Assembly (NCBI GenBank): GCA_018873225.1 | Contig: JAEILZ010000007.1 | Location: 310,001-374,000 of the forward strand | DNA length: 64,000 nt | Direction: 5' to 3' | Source of the DNA: [Phialemoniopsis] sp. UDSM-2020 | Taxonomy: Eukaryota > Ascomycota > Sordariomycetes > Thyridiales > Thyridiaceae | Shown here: one piece after another, positions 53,643 to 64,000 of the stretch | How positions within the stretch are numbered: the stretch's first letter is position 1 | Layout: each line of letters begins with the position of its first letter | Position numbers and translations under genes: made by a program | Notes under the pieces: model-generated | Database searches by the model: none | Told to the model about the DNA's origin: nothing | Seen by the model: the letters and a program-made list of their open reading frames with translations, nothing else

Positions 53643-55545
53643 ATGCCACCTATTCCAAGAGAGATACCGGGTTTAGGCACCGCGACCACAAGTATCACGT
53701 ACTGTGGAGGCACTGTCGCTCAATTTCGGGGCATTCCTTATGCAAACGTTGAACGGAGGTTTGAGCAACCCAGACTCTGCGAGGAATGGGAGGGTGGGAA
53801 GCTTGAGGCTAGCAAGTTCGGGTTCGTCTAAACTGCATACAATGCTTCGTATGTGACTGTGCATTGGAAGCATAACAAGAGTCTAGCCCAACATGCCCAT
53901 GTCCTCCGTCACCATTCAAACTGGTAGGAGCAAAGCTAGACGTCCCCGAGACCGACATACCAGCGCCTGCAGATGAGTTCAAATGCTTGAACCTGAACAT
54001 AACCACGCCGGTCAATACCGGTGATGAGGCACTCCCGGTGGTGGTTTATCTTCATGGGTCTTTGCCCTCTGACTCCATTTGACTCTGTTGGTTTCTAACA
54101 CTATGTTCCTAGCGGTTCCAACTGTGTTTCCTCAGGTAGCACGCCAGGATACAACGCTGGCGCACTAGTGGGATTATCCGTTCAACTTGGTCATCCTATA
54201 ATTGCTGTCACAATCAAGTAGGTATTCCATTGTATCACCCTTCTCAAAGAAGCAGCCCAAGAAGCTCACGCCTACTGTAGCTATCGTCTTGGGGCGTTCG
54301 GATTCATGGCATCTGAAGATATCAGGGCAGACAATCACGAGAGGGGATACCAAGGAGTCGGCAACTATGCTTTGTATGACCAGTACACGGCCTTCAAATG
54401 GGTCAAGACCTACATCGCGGGATTTGGTGGCGACCCTAAGCGGATCACCGCGATGGGCGAATCTGCCGGAGCAAGTAAGTTTGGACCACCCTAGCATCAT
54501 GACCCAACTGTGCAGCGGTCGGGCATAACCGTTTACACCTAGGTGACTTGCATGTCTTGATGATGTCGCCTTTGTTGCGAACTAAGGCGCTCTTCAGCCA
54601 AGCTATCGTCCTGTCCGGAAACGCAGTACTAGGTAGCCGCGAGCTCGTGCATCAACAACACATTTACGACAAGGTCTTGGAGAAGCTGCAGATCCCATCA
54701 AACTTACCATCGAAAGAGAGACTAGCAAGGCTACGGAGTGTCAGTCCAGAAGATCTTACGTCCGCTTATGCCTGCCTGGGCGCTCCCGTCCCGAACTGGC
54801 AGGCGACCGTCGATGGCGTTTTTCTCGACGAGTTGCCTACGTGTAAGAGCTTGTCTAGTCAGGCTTATGCATCGTCAATCAGTCGGGTCTTGGTAGGCGA
54901 TTGTGAACAAGAGGTTCGTCTCACCTCCATCTTTTACCCGTGTGGTCCACTCTAACCTTCATCTAGGGGATCTTCTGGGCCGGACGGATCAAGCAAAAAC
55001 AGTGGACCTTGCCCAATGTACTGCAAGTGCTGCGCAAATACTTTGATTCGGGCGAAGTTGATGAGATTGTGCACCAGTACGGCCTCACTGATGAAAACCT
55101 TGTTTCAAAACTCATCAAGTTCTGCAGCGAAGCGGAATTCAGACAGCCTCTCTATGAGCTGGCTTCCAACTGGAAGAACTCAGACGCTTTCCACTACCAT
55201 ATGCGCTTTGTTAACCCGTTCGACAGTCTCTTCAAGGGATCTGCGCATCATGGTGTCGACCTGCTCTTCTTTTTCCAGACATATAACCACCTGCTGCCTG
55301 AGACTCATGCAGTTGCAGCAAGGGAAATGGGGAAGCACTTCATTGAGTTCGTATGTGGACTTCCTCCATGGAGCTCCTACCGTGTCACAAATGGTTTCAT
55401 GAGCTATGGTCCTGAGTCCGTCGCCTTGATCAATCAAGATGCTGATGAGTTTGGTCGACACCAGATCTTGGTTGGAGGCATGGGCTGGGACAAACTTACG
55501 GCTTGCAGCCGTGAGTTTCGTGGTGAGAATGTGCACACAAAGTAG
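53643..55545 (+). CDS. Carboxylesterase type B
   Basis: Exons are 53643-53821, 53887-54057, 54113-54217, 54281-54474, 54543-54913 and 54967-55545, giving 532 residues (1599 nt). It has the KFGPTCP cysteine region, a CLNLNI segment, the oxyanion loop HGGSN (instead of the common HGGG) and the nucleophile elbow GESAG with Ser about 213. A VDLLFFF acid region and a histidine in AHHGVDL complete the set. There is no obvious signal peptide, so it is probably intracellular, unlike many secreted members. The first acceptor was chosen at 53886 because other AGs lead to stops. It could release an aromatic alcohol or acid from an ester that feeds the cluster. It is convergent with the oxygenase gene. 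Confidence 0.9.
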
Positions 55546-55705
55546 CCAGGCAAATAGTATACTTTACAACAAGTCAATATGAAAACAATCCTTGATGCAC
55601 TTGGTTATGAGATGACACCCTTTTGAAAGTCGAATATCGATCACTCGTGAGACAACTGAATAATCTTTGCTCGAATGGATACACCGTTCCGGGAATTTAG
55701 TTACA

Positions 55706-56716
55706 CTACTTGGACATGTGCTGCATTCTGCGTACCATCCACTCGCCCGCAGTGTAGACCTTTTCCTCGCCGACCTTGCCACCAACAGCTACAACGGGCT
55801 CATCTCGATATTTTTCAACCGGCTCCATCAATACGTCATCCGCCGGACGAAGGAAGTACACAAGACTATACCGGTCGAACTGACCCTGGACCCCTGGGGC
55901 AGGTACGACGCGGTGCTTGGCCGACTTTAGGTGGCCATTACTGAACTTGACCATCGCATCTCCGAGATTGATAATGGCGCAACCCGGCATGGGCTTGACG
56001 TAAGCCCACTCCCCTTGCTTCTCGGGGTCGTGGCTCTGGATTTGCAGACCGCCGAGCCAGTTGAACAAGACGGTGACGCTGCCGAAATCAGTATGAGAGG
56101 GTAGACCAATCGCATTCTCTCCCATGTTGGGAGGCTTCTTGGTGAGCCGGATGTGGTCTCCCGACAGCGAGCCGATCTTGTTCTTGTCGGCGAAGGCGTC
56201 AGTCGGAAGGCCCATTTGTTTTGCTAGTATGCGAAGAACTAGAATGCCCAAGGCGTGGGAGTCTGTGGCGAAGGACTTGAGCTCCTCCCATCGCTTCAAG
56301 AGTTGCTGGGGGTATGTTCGTGACTCGAAATTGCCCAGCAGGTGGTCTTTGGCGACGTTGAAGAATTCTGTAGCGTCTGGTCGAAGGTCTTTGTCTGTTT
56401 TCTTGACCGACCCCGCCGGTTTGTACCCAAACATCGACTTGCCCTTCTCCGCACGAAACTGCATCTTCTCCTCTAGGGGTAGCTCGAATGCTTCCCGTGC
56501 ATATTGGAGAAGATTCTCTGCCTTCTCAAGAAGGGCCTCGCCATTGGGATGGTCGGTGAGATTGAGATAAAAGAAACCGTCGGTTTGGACAGCTGTTGTA
56601 GTTCGGGCTAGCTCGTTCGCGTCAGATGCAGCGAGCTTTGCATATGAGATCTGCGCGATGGGCACCGTGATTACATCGTCAGGGAAAGGAGGAAGGTTGT
56701 CACTCTGAGCGCTCAT
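55706..56716 (-). CDS. 2-oxoglutarate/Fe(II)-dependent oxygenase
   Basis: This is an intronless gene of 336 residues from the ATG at 56716; the frame is open to 56851, which would add 45 polar residues. The N-terminal DIOX_N domain (VPIAQISYAKL, DGFFYLNLTDH) is followed by the jelly-roll core with the Fe triad H208-x-D210 and H268, and R282-x-S284 for 2-oxoglutarate. All cofactor residues are present. It resembles isopenicillin-N-synthase-like and gibberellin-oxidase-like fungal enzymes that hydroxylate or desaturate small molecules. It is convergent with the carboxylesterase gene. Confidence 0.92.
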   Translation of the reverse strand: MSAQSDNLPPFPDDVITVPIAQISYAKLAASDANELARTTTAVQTDGFFYLNLTDHPNGEALLEKAENLLQYAREAFELPLEEKMQFRAEKGKSMFGYKPAGSVKKTDKDLRPDATEFFNVAKDHLLGNFESRTYPQQLLKRWEELKSFATDSHALGILVLRILAKQMGLPTDAFADKNKIGSLSGDHIRLTKKPPNMGENAIGLPSHTDFGSVTVLFNWLGGLQIQSHDPEKQGEWAYVKPMPGCAIINLGDAMVKFSNGHLKSAKHRVVPAPGVQGQFDRYSLVYFLRPADDVLMEPVEKYRDEPVVAVGGKVGEEKVYTAGEWMVRRMQHMSK

Positions 56717-57296
56717 GGTGTCTGATCGGATTTGTTCCCGATTGGTGTTGTTCGTCTCAGGAGTGCGAGGTTGTATGATGGGGCTGTGACGATTGTGCTC
56801 GTTCAGGCCCTGCGTCGCATGATAGCCTCCAAGTGAATAGATCGGACTCATCTAGTGGTATTCTAGCTCATGGTGTTCCCTGGTGTCCACTATGACATGA
56901 TGAATTTGTTACCATCGGCTGCTAAGGCCGAATGAGTGCATCAATGTCGTTTCCTAGTAGGAGGTGCAACGGGCCAATCTTCGGCCGAGACTGGCAGCAC
57001 CCACCGGTCCATTGCTCTACCCCCAAACGGTCGAATATCAATGCGGAAAACCACCCTAAGATGCTAGATGCAGGTACCTTGAGGAATGCGCACTCAAATA
57101 ACATACACAGAAGGTGCCAGCAGTCAAGTGCCTTTCCCTGATCACAGCCAGTGACGGTAGAATAGGAATAAGTAGTTTAGGGAACATGTGCTCTTCACTG
57201 AGTAGAAGAAAGCTATTGCCCCAAAAGAAACCTCGGAACGATGGATCCCGAATACAGACATACGGGTTGTAGGGCCCGCTGTACAGAATCATTCAT
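56717..57296. other. Intergenic region
   Basis: This is promoter of the oxygenase gene and 3' flank of the aldolase gene. No exon was recognised. Confidence 0.45.
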
Positions 57297-58115
57297 TCAG
57301 TCTAAGTAGTCATTCTTACATTCAACAGCCATCAGCTCAAACACAGGTCGCCCATTAAACCACCCTGCCCTTGCACTGCCCACTTTCTTGTGCGTGTTTT
57401 CAGCATCCACGTCGTCAACACAAACCGATGAACCCCCTCGAGCGCAAGCAGCATCGTTCAACAACTGAGTATGGCAAAGTCTTTCCAGTGAGATGAACCA
57501 GAAGGTAGCCGCCTCCACTGTACCAGCCACGGTCAACAGGCCGTGATTCTGTAGAATGCATGCCTTCCTCGGCCCCAGGGCTTTTGCAATGTTCTCTCCC
57601 TCCTCTTTGGCCAGAACCACACCCTTGAAAGACTTGTACACGGCCAAGTCGTTCCAGAACGCGCAGGCATCCTGGTTGACGATGTCAACTCCCCTTCCCC
57701 ATGCGGAGAATGTGCGACCATAGAAGCTGTGAGCATGCGCCGCGCAAATCACGTCCGGTCTCTGTTTGTGGATCTCGGCATGGATGGCATACGCTGCGAG
57801 GTTGAGTAGCCGGTTCTCTCCGCCACCGATGACCTTGCCGTCGTGATCGACAAGTATCAAGTCCGATCTCTTGATGAGGCTGAACGGCATACCAAAGGGG
57901 TTCACCCAGAAAGTATTGGGATCGACCGGATCTCGGAGAGTGATGTGCCCTGCAACACCTTCGTCGAAGCCATACTTGCCGAAGATTCGAAAGGCCAACG
58001 CCAGGCGGCCCTGAAGATATTCCCTCTCCTCGTATTTGTCGGCAAAACTGGGGATGGTGGGAAACTTGCCCGAACTGACGGTCTGCTCGCCGGGCTTGAT
58101 CTCCAGATCTGACAT
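57297..58115 (-). CDS. Class II aldolase/adducin-domain protein
   Basis: This is an intronless gene of 272 residues. It shows the class II aldolase fold, with GHITLRDPVDP, a WVNPFGMPFSLI segment, the zinc motif HAHS (in ICAAHAHSFYGR) and the later LQNHGLLTVAG histidine. Fungal members often carry an N-terminal tail like this one. By family they catalyse retro-aldol or decarboxylation steps on 2-keto or 2-hydroxy acids, though many have no defined substrate. In this cluster it could cleave a ring-opened product. It is divergent from the dioxygenase gene across a 539-bp promoter. Confidence 0.9.
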   Translation of the reverse strand: MSDLEIKPGEQTVSSGKFPTIPSFADKYEEREYLQGRLALAFRIFGKYGFDEGVAGHITLRDPVDPNTFWVNPFGMPFSLIKRSDLILVDHDGKVIGGGENRLLNLAAYAIHAEIHKQRPDVICAAHAHSFYGRTFSAWGRGVDIVNQDACAFWNDLAVYKSFKGVVLAKEEGENIAKALGPRKACILQNHGLLTVAGTVEAATFWFISLERLCHTQLLNDAACARGGSSVCVDDVDAENTHKKVGSARAGWFNGRPVFELMAVECKNDYLD

Positions 58116-58654
58116 TGCTGATTGTTGTCGGAGTAGCGTGCGTGACTGTAGCTGTATCGTTCGTTGCCGTCTCGTTGTCGTTGACTCGGAGAGTCTGATC
58201 TAACTTTCCAACTTGTACTGCTCACGATGACGGAAACGCCTTCGGCTTCGCGGGATGCTAACACATCAGCGGATGTTTCTATATCTGCCGTGCCACATCA
58301 CCACAACTAATCATTCGGGGAAGGTAGGTTTGTAAGGGTGCTGTCCCCACCCCCACAGAGTGACCCTAGCGGATAGCTTACCCCGGAAACCTTAGCCTAC
58401 AGTATGGGGCCGGGGTAACATTACAGCCCCATCGCTCAAACATTGTCCCACGGTATTGACATCTAGTCTCTGGGGGGATCTTAGTGAAAGGCTTGAACGG
58501 AGTCAGGTATTATAGACCAAGGTCACGTTTCTTGAATCGACCTTTCACGGTGAATAAGAACGCCTTGGTACCTATTTCATAGTGCTAGGACAATCGATCG
58601 ATGAAGTCTAACCTACTGACGTTGTCATCGTGAATCGTTGAAAGTAATCTCAAG
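58116..58654. other. Divergent promoter region, aldolase / HGO-like dioxygenase
   Basis: This 539-bp spacer lies between head-to-head genes. It contains the inverted repeat listed at 58378 and short G/C-rich runs. No exon was seen. Confidence 0.5.
58378..58418. promoter_or_regulatory. 9-bp perfect inverted repeat in divergent promoter
   Basis: TTACCCCGG (58378-58386) is matched by CCGGGGTAA (58410-58418), separated by 23 bp. Each arm holds a CGG/CCG triplet, compatible with a dimeric Zn2Cys6 regulator such as the one at 60378-62577. Binding is inference. Confidence 0.4.
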
Positions 58655-60319
58655 ATGGCAGACACGCCACAGACACCTCAAGTACTCTTCCACTATACCG
58701 ATTCACAGCCGACCAAGCCCACTCGGGCAGAAGATCCCTTTGACTACCAATGCGGATTCGGGAACCACTTCCAGTCTGAACTGATCTCAGGTACTCTGCC
58801 ACAGGGCCAGAACCACCCGCACATATGTCGATTCAATCTTTATACGGAGGTCCTGACCTCTTCGGCATTTGCCGCACCCCGACACGCAAACATCAGCTCG
58901 CACCTGTACCGATGTCGACCTAGCTGTGCCATTGGTCGGTTCATCAGAGTTCTATAAGCTTGACTTCGCGTGCTAAAAGTCCGATAGGCGGTCAGGTGGA
59001 CGTTGAAACCAGGTCCGCGTGGCAAAGCTGTTTCCTGTCCATGAACCCAAAGGTCAAGTCTATCAGCTCGCAGGCCGAATGGGCCCCATTCGAGTTGCCC
59101 ACCGAAAGGACCGACTATATTGATGGCATCAAGACCATTGGTGGTAGCGGCGATGCCAATCTCCGAGACGGCATCGCTCTGCACATCTATGCCATCAATA
59201 CATCCATGGAACGCCGAGCCATCGTCAATGCGGATGGCGACTGCATGATAGTGGCCCAGCTCGGTCATATCATCCTACAGACTGAAATGGGTCGATTATA
59301 CCTGCAGCCGGGCGAGCTCGCTGTGATACCAAGAGGCATCAGATATCGTGTGGTCCTAGTTGAAGGCTATGAGCAAGCTCGTGGCTACATGATCGAGCTA
59401 TACGGGTCGCGTTGGGAGCTCCCGAACCTTGGGCCGATTGGCTGCAATGGTCTTGCGAATCCACGGGATTTCCTGACCCCTGTAGCGTACATTGACGAAA
59501 AGCTAGATGAGGATTGGCACGTCTTCACCAAGATCAACGGTAGCTATTCCGTCCACGTCCAGGATCATAGCCCCTTTGATGTCGCAGCCTGGCACGGCAA
59601 CTGCGTCCCGTACAAGTATGACATGACCAAGTTTGTCAGCATCGCTTCCATCTCAGTCGATCATACAGATCCGTCAATCTACACGATACTCACAGCAAGG
59701 TCGAGAGACCCAGACACACCTCTCGCGGACTTCCTGTGGTTCGGTCCGCGGTGGGATGTCGCGCAAAACACGTTCCGTCCTCCGTTCTTCCATCGCAACG
59801 CAGCTTCCGAGTTTCTGGCCAATATCTACTCTAGCACAGCTGGCGGTCGTTCGGCTGGTTTCCGGCCGGGCGGTGGTAGTTACGAGGCGGGTCACATTGC
59901 TCATGGAGGATACTCGCAACCATACCTGACCGAGATGAAGAAGATGAAGAACGAGCCCAGGGTGCTCTCCTCAGGTATGTGTCCGGAACCGGCAACTAGA
60001 ACAATCAGGAGAGCTAATTGGGTCAATTTAGGGTCTCTTACCTTCATGTTGGAGAGCAGTAGGTCTTTGCTCTTCACGGAATGGGGGGCGTCGTCCTGCA
60101 AGCAAGAAGCAACAGATCCTACTGTGTGGAAGAACTTCCCGGTAAGTTCCAATATCCATCCAATACAATTCAGACTACTCATAGACTCGACAGGATCGTT
60201 TCAGTACCAATCCAGCAGTACGTCAATTATTGCAAAAAGTGAAGGACAAGCAAGAGGCAAACAAGGCTGCTGATGAGTTGTTCCATGACGATGACCGCAT
60301 TGCAGCGTTAGGTAATTAA
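58655..60319 (+). CDS. Homogentisate 1,2-dioxygenase-like protein
   Basis: The exons are 58655-58934, 58988-59974, 60032-60141 and 60194-60319, giving 500 residues (1503 nt). It has the N-terminal CGFGNHFQSE motif, AFAAPRH, the GELAVIPRGI cupin strand and LGPIGCNGLANPRDF, all typical of the family. Iron ligands appear as H362, E368 (FHRNAASE) and H399 (GHIAHGG). The family opens the ring of homogentisate. The first intron (53 nt, branch CTAAA) restores frame but removes the usual RPS-x-x-H histidine context. The alternative is a one-base deletion at about 58931, after which the other frame reads His next. It diverges from canonical enzymes in several places, so the substrate may differ (for example gentisate- or hydroxyhomogentisate-like). 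It is convergent with the regulator gene, 58 bp away. Confidence 0.87.
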
Positions 60320-60377
60320 GTAATCGACACAGTAAACAATAGACAGTACAAGACGTGGCTTTGTTGAACAAGTACTA

Positions 60378-62577
60378 CTAAATGCTCATTTGCTCGCTAT
60401 CCTTGCCGAATTCCCAGGGGACAGAGGTCCAGTTCATGAAATTTCCAAATACAGAATCATCTAGCGTATCAAATAAAGGCATCGTCAAGTCGTCCATAGC
60501 GAGATCGTCGTCTATGGTTATCTGCAAACTATCCTGTTCGGTATGTCGTTGATGTGATGCCTGCCTTTCTTGATTGTTGATAGTCCCGCTCGCGACCAGA
60601 ACAGCTGCAGGCTGCCGAGGCTGGGTTGCCTCGTGATCCGGTGTCATCGGTTCGAACTTTGTGAGTGGCTCGGTAAACATCATGGTGTTGGACTGGATGC
60701 AAGCCACATGATTGAGCATTTTGTCTGCCAGCGAGCGGTGTTAGTAAGTTGCTGGGACGGCAGATTATTCCAGAGTTACATGATTACATTGTAGTCCCCA
60801 ACATTTCCCGAAAGAGAGAAGACACTTGATCAAGAGGTCAGTGTCGCGACCCTTGTAGTGACCTTTCTGCTTAGTAAGCTCCAACAGGCGAACACGGCCA
60901 GCGAGGAGTAAACAGTGCGGCAACATGTAGTTGCCGAGGTGCGGCTGATCCTGAAAGCTGTGGGCAGTGTCGAGTATTTCTTCCGCGTGCAGGGATGATC
61001 GCTGTTGCGAATAACGATGGAACTCTGCGGCATGTTCGGATCCAGGAGAGCCAAAGAGTAATAAGCAGGCGCTGTGAGTTGATCAGCAGTTACCATAGAG
61101 TCTGTGTGTTGAGGTGAAAATCCTTACCAGTGAGCTAGACATAGGGAAGTGGGATCTAGCATGCGCTCATCGCCGACAGGAAACTCCTGATCCAGAGTAG
61201 CGGGAAAGCTTTGTATGAACTCCTGGATCTTGGAATACAGCTCCCGTATCTCCTTTTGGTACAGCTGGGCTTCACCTCTTCGAGGCGATTGCTTGATCTC
61301 ATTAACGGATGCGAAGAGGCCTTGGACTTGGATAAATCGAGAGAAAGGCCCCAAGGAGCTACAGTGATCCAGCTCGGTTATCGATTCGGTCGCGGGGCGC
61401 GCAGGGCCCTGTCAAGGTGACTCAGTGACTTATCTTCATATTCGCGAACAGGTGTAATAATTGCTTACTATTGCAACCCAATCATCGTTGCTTACTGGTA
61501 GGAGCAACTTGATGTGAGTCCTGGTCGGAACGCCAAACTCCCGCTCTCTGATTGTCGATATCCAACGGGACAGAGATAGTATCATCAACACGACTCGACG
61601 ACGGCCTTCCTCAACGACCCAATTCTTGGGCTTGGGTAGCCATTGACACGACGAAGAAAGCTTCTTTTCGTCCATTCGGAAGAGCTGGAACGCGCTGACC
61701 AGCGCAAGAGCCGATCCTAGTGTTGTCAGCGCGTTCAGTGCAGTACTGGGTTGCCCAATCTCGTAGATCGCAAGCAGCGTCATGGATATCAGCGTGTCCA
61801 TGTTGGGGGAGAGTAGTGTGCTGCTAGTCGTCTGCTTTGCGAGGCTATACAGCGTCTCTGACATGTGTGCCAGACCCGGATCATGCCTGCTGGCTAGCGC
61901 GAACATGGCCAGCTTGACGTGCAGGTTGTTTTGTGTCAATCGAAACCTCGTGGGATGTATTATCGGTACGAACGGATAACAACTCGAGAAGAATAGTGAA
62001 TGTCTACAAGAGTCAGGTTTTTCCATAATTGCTGTCTTCGCTGCGAAGACCTTACAGCTGGGTTTGCTCGTCTGCAGTTGCTTGCGTTTGAAAGAACACC
62101 GCAGCCGCCTCGAAAGGATCTTGCATGGAGATCCGAAGATCAGATTTGGGCGACAATTGAGGGTCGACGAGTATGCTCGACTGATCATAGCTGAGCGGAG
62201 ATAGTATAGGTTGTTGTGCGCCGTCATTAGCTGCGTCCTCTCGCAACCTGCCCTCCAGTACTGCTTTCTCTCGCTGGAGTTCACCTGTTGGAACTGTAAG
62301 ACAACTGGACCAGGAACAGATCGCATAGATGATGCGAGATCAACATACGTATCTTGGCTTCCAGACCCCTGACATAGCCCCTCGGCAGCCCAGTCTTCTT
62401 CGTATCGGCATACTTGCAGGTGGAGGAGGCGGCTAGGCATTGAGCACAAGCCGGGCGGCCCGTGTCACACCTGACCTTCTTTCGTCTGCATTCAGTGCAG
62501 GCCTTGGATATCGTTCTTTTTTTGCCGCCTTCAGTGCTCCTGAGGGAGACCTCCGAGTCCGCGGGTGGGCCGGCCAT
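60378..62577 (-). CDS. Zn2Cys6 transcription factor, likely regulator of the aromatic cluster
   Basis: Minus-strand exons are 62577-62349, 62284-62056, 62003-61469, 61408-61128, 61071-60788 and 60724-60378, giving 634 residues (1905 nt). The zinc cluster is CTECRRKKVRC, then CAQCLAASSTC, at about 27-54. A linker and a coiled-coil (LEAKIRELQREKAVLEGRL) follow, with the junction inside the coil at an intron. The fungal_trans domain starts near SCYPFVPIIHPTRF. The C-terminus is acidic, with a DDDLAMDDL stretch that could be an activation region. It lies at the edge of the cluster, the usual place for a pathway-specific regulator. Confidence 0.9.
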
Positions 62578-64000
62578 GATATTACTGACTGCGTCACTCA
62601 GATAGAAACACCAGAATTTTGAAGCATCTCCTCAACGTCACTTGGTCGCTGTATTGGTAGGAATTGCCGATTCAAGCAGAAGGAAAGAATCAAAAGAGAC
62701 CAGGGATTCGATTGCGGGGATCACAAGCGGGGGAAAGCGCGAGAGAAATTCTACCCCAGAATAGCTTTTGGAACTCCACCCCCAAGGCAGCTCATCTTCC
62801 ATGCTCAAATTCGTATGACTTCAGAAAAGAATGGTTGGGTGCTGCAGAGCTAGGGCTGTTTTAGGTGCGAACCTGTCTTCTGGATAATCAATGGGGCCAC
62901 GGGCAAAATAATCCGGTTCTCAAGCGTCTCTTTCGTGTTGGTTGCCGTATAAGACTTCCCAATCGGGTAATTCCAGGTGCCCCATCTTTGCCAATCCAAT
63001 CGCTCAAGAGGGCAAAGACAATGCCGCCTGTTACGGCAAAACCTAACGAGAGAAGACTCACCCCTAGGTAGTTCTCTAGGCCAGTACAGATGTACAGTCA
63101 CGGCCAAGTGACTACATCTACTCCGCGATCTGTATGGTAGCACCACCCCACCTTGATTCCAAAGGTCGCAGGCATGCTCTGTCTAAAATCCGGCTATTGA
63201 GCATCGTCTGAAGCCGATTAAGCCTCAGGTAGCCAGTGTCGGAAATGAAAAGAACGTGCACAAACCACACAAACCACGCAAGCTTAAAGGACACCAGCAT
63301 TGTTCCATCGTAGTGACCAATCTCTGGCTGGATACGACTCATCCTGTGGTGCACAGCCGCAAGAGTGTTTGGAGGTGTGTCAGTCTTCCTTAGCTACAAT
63401 CCTCGCTCGGGAGTTCTTGAGCATCCTTATGAGTGTCACAACGGAGGAAGTTGTGCATATCGTAGAGCTGCACAGCCTGCCGGCTTTCAGAAGATAGTCT
63501 CTTTAAACACGATAGAATTTGTACGTCCCCAGCATCTCCATTGTGGAGGTGAAATTATGCGTTAGTATTTCTGCGCTTCTGATACTCACTCAACATTTCG
63601 AAAGGTATAACATCAAAAACACATCTTTATGTTCTGGGAAAAGGGGCAATGCAAATTTGTCTATGCAATTCCAAGATGACTTCACAAATAGCAGAGACAA
63701 TTGTGAGTTAGACAGCAAAGACCACACATCCAGCAATACATATGCAGAGCCCAGCGATTGCTCCAAAGATACTTTGAAGACTGTGGACTCTTGCGTCTCG
63801 GTGATCTGGTCGAGTGCTAAGAAACCCTCACAGAGTACGCGATTGTCACAGATTCATGTGGTCTGAGAGGCCGAGAAATGCAGATCAAGATACAAAGACG
63901 TAGGCTGCTGGGCTCCGGCTGCTGTGTATGTCGCGCACTGTTCACGTGGCCTGTCTGACGGCCTTGTCCGGTTCGAATGCAGCAATGCATAAGTTGTCGG
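62578..64000. other. Intergenic region to window end
   Basis: This is the regulator promoter and 1.2 kb of further DNA. A 115-codon frame at 63519-63866 on the plus strand has no recognisable family. No RNA gene or repeat was seen. Confidence 0.45.

Noticed and set aside
49240..58420. Recurring TACCCC/GGGGTA hexamers in promoters of the 47-62 kb cluster
   Set aside because: The number seen is close to chance and the flanks do not match; only the perfect inverted repeat at 58378-58418 was kept.
1..64000. CRISPR arrays, tRNA or rRNA genes, intact transposons
   Set aside because: None found by reading. CRISPR is not expected in a fungal genome; no B-box-like GGTTCGAATCC with a matching cloverleaf was seen; no transposase or reverse-transcriptase motifs.

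Overview
The window is nuclear DNA of a filamentous ascomycete (Pezizomycotina, most likely a Sordariomycete). The evidence is short introns of about 50-120 nt with GT-AG (twice GC-AG) borders and CTAAC-like branch points, moderately high coding GC, Zn2Cys6 regulators, and families such as ABC-B pumps, Dal5-like permeases, SWIRM/FUN19 proteins and FN3-tailed SGNH esterases. About 22 protein genes can be supported. I found no tRNA, rRNA, CRISPR array or intact transposon. Exon models were built by hand from splice sites, reading-frame continuity and family motifs; summed exon lengths were checked for divisibility by three.

Layout. 0-4 kb: 3' part of a full-length-type ABC-B multidrug transporter. 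6.3-11.3 kb: a small 21-cysteine secreted protein, an unknown protein, and a secreted SGNH esterase with two FN3-like domains. 14.2-23.8 kb: a ketone-catabolism-type cluster with a serine beta-lactamase-fold esterase, a Baeyer-Villiger monooxygenase, a Dal5-type MFS transporter and a 14-exon Zn2Cys6 regulator. The transporter carries an in-exon frameshift. The promoters of transporter and regulator share a copied module of about 200 bp that contains a CGG-N9-CCG site. 24-30.6 kb: a SnoaL-like protein, a second Zn2Cys6 factor, an F-box protein followed by a long imperfect hairpin, and an SDR. 32.5-42.3 kb: a SWIRM-domain gene and more than 8 kb of gene-poor DNA in which the palindrome CAATTG is strongly over-represented. 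42.3-46.2 kb: a NylB-like hydrolase and two small divergent membrane-protein genes.

47.1-62.6 kb: a second catabolic cluster. It holds a ThDP enzyme, a cytochrome b2-type flavoprotein, an FAD aromatic hydroxylase-like monooxygenase, a carboxylesterase, a 2-oxoglutarate/Fe oxygenase, a class II aldolase, a homogentisate-dioxygenase-like protein and a Zn2Cys6 regulator. The set suggests oxidation of a 2-hydroxy acid to a 2-oxo acid, ThDP-dependent decarboxylation, ring hydroxylation and Fe-dependent ring opening, i.e. a mandelate- or hydroxyphenyl-acid-like route. No maleylacetoacetate isomerase or fumarylacetoacetase gene is present. The substrate is inference.
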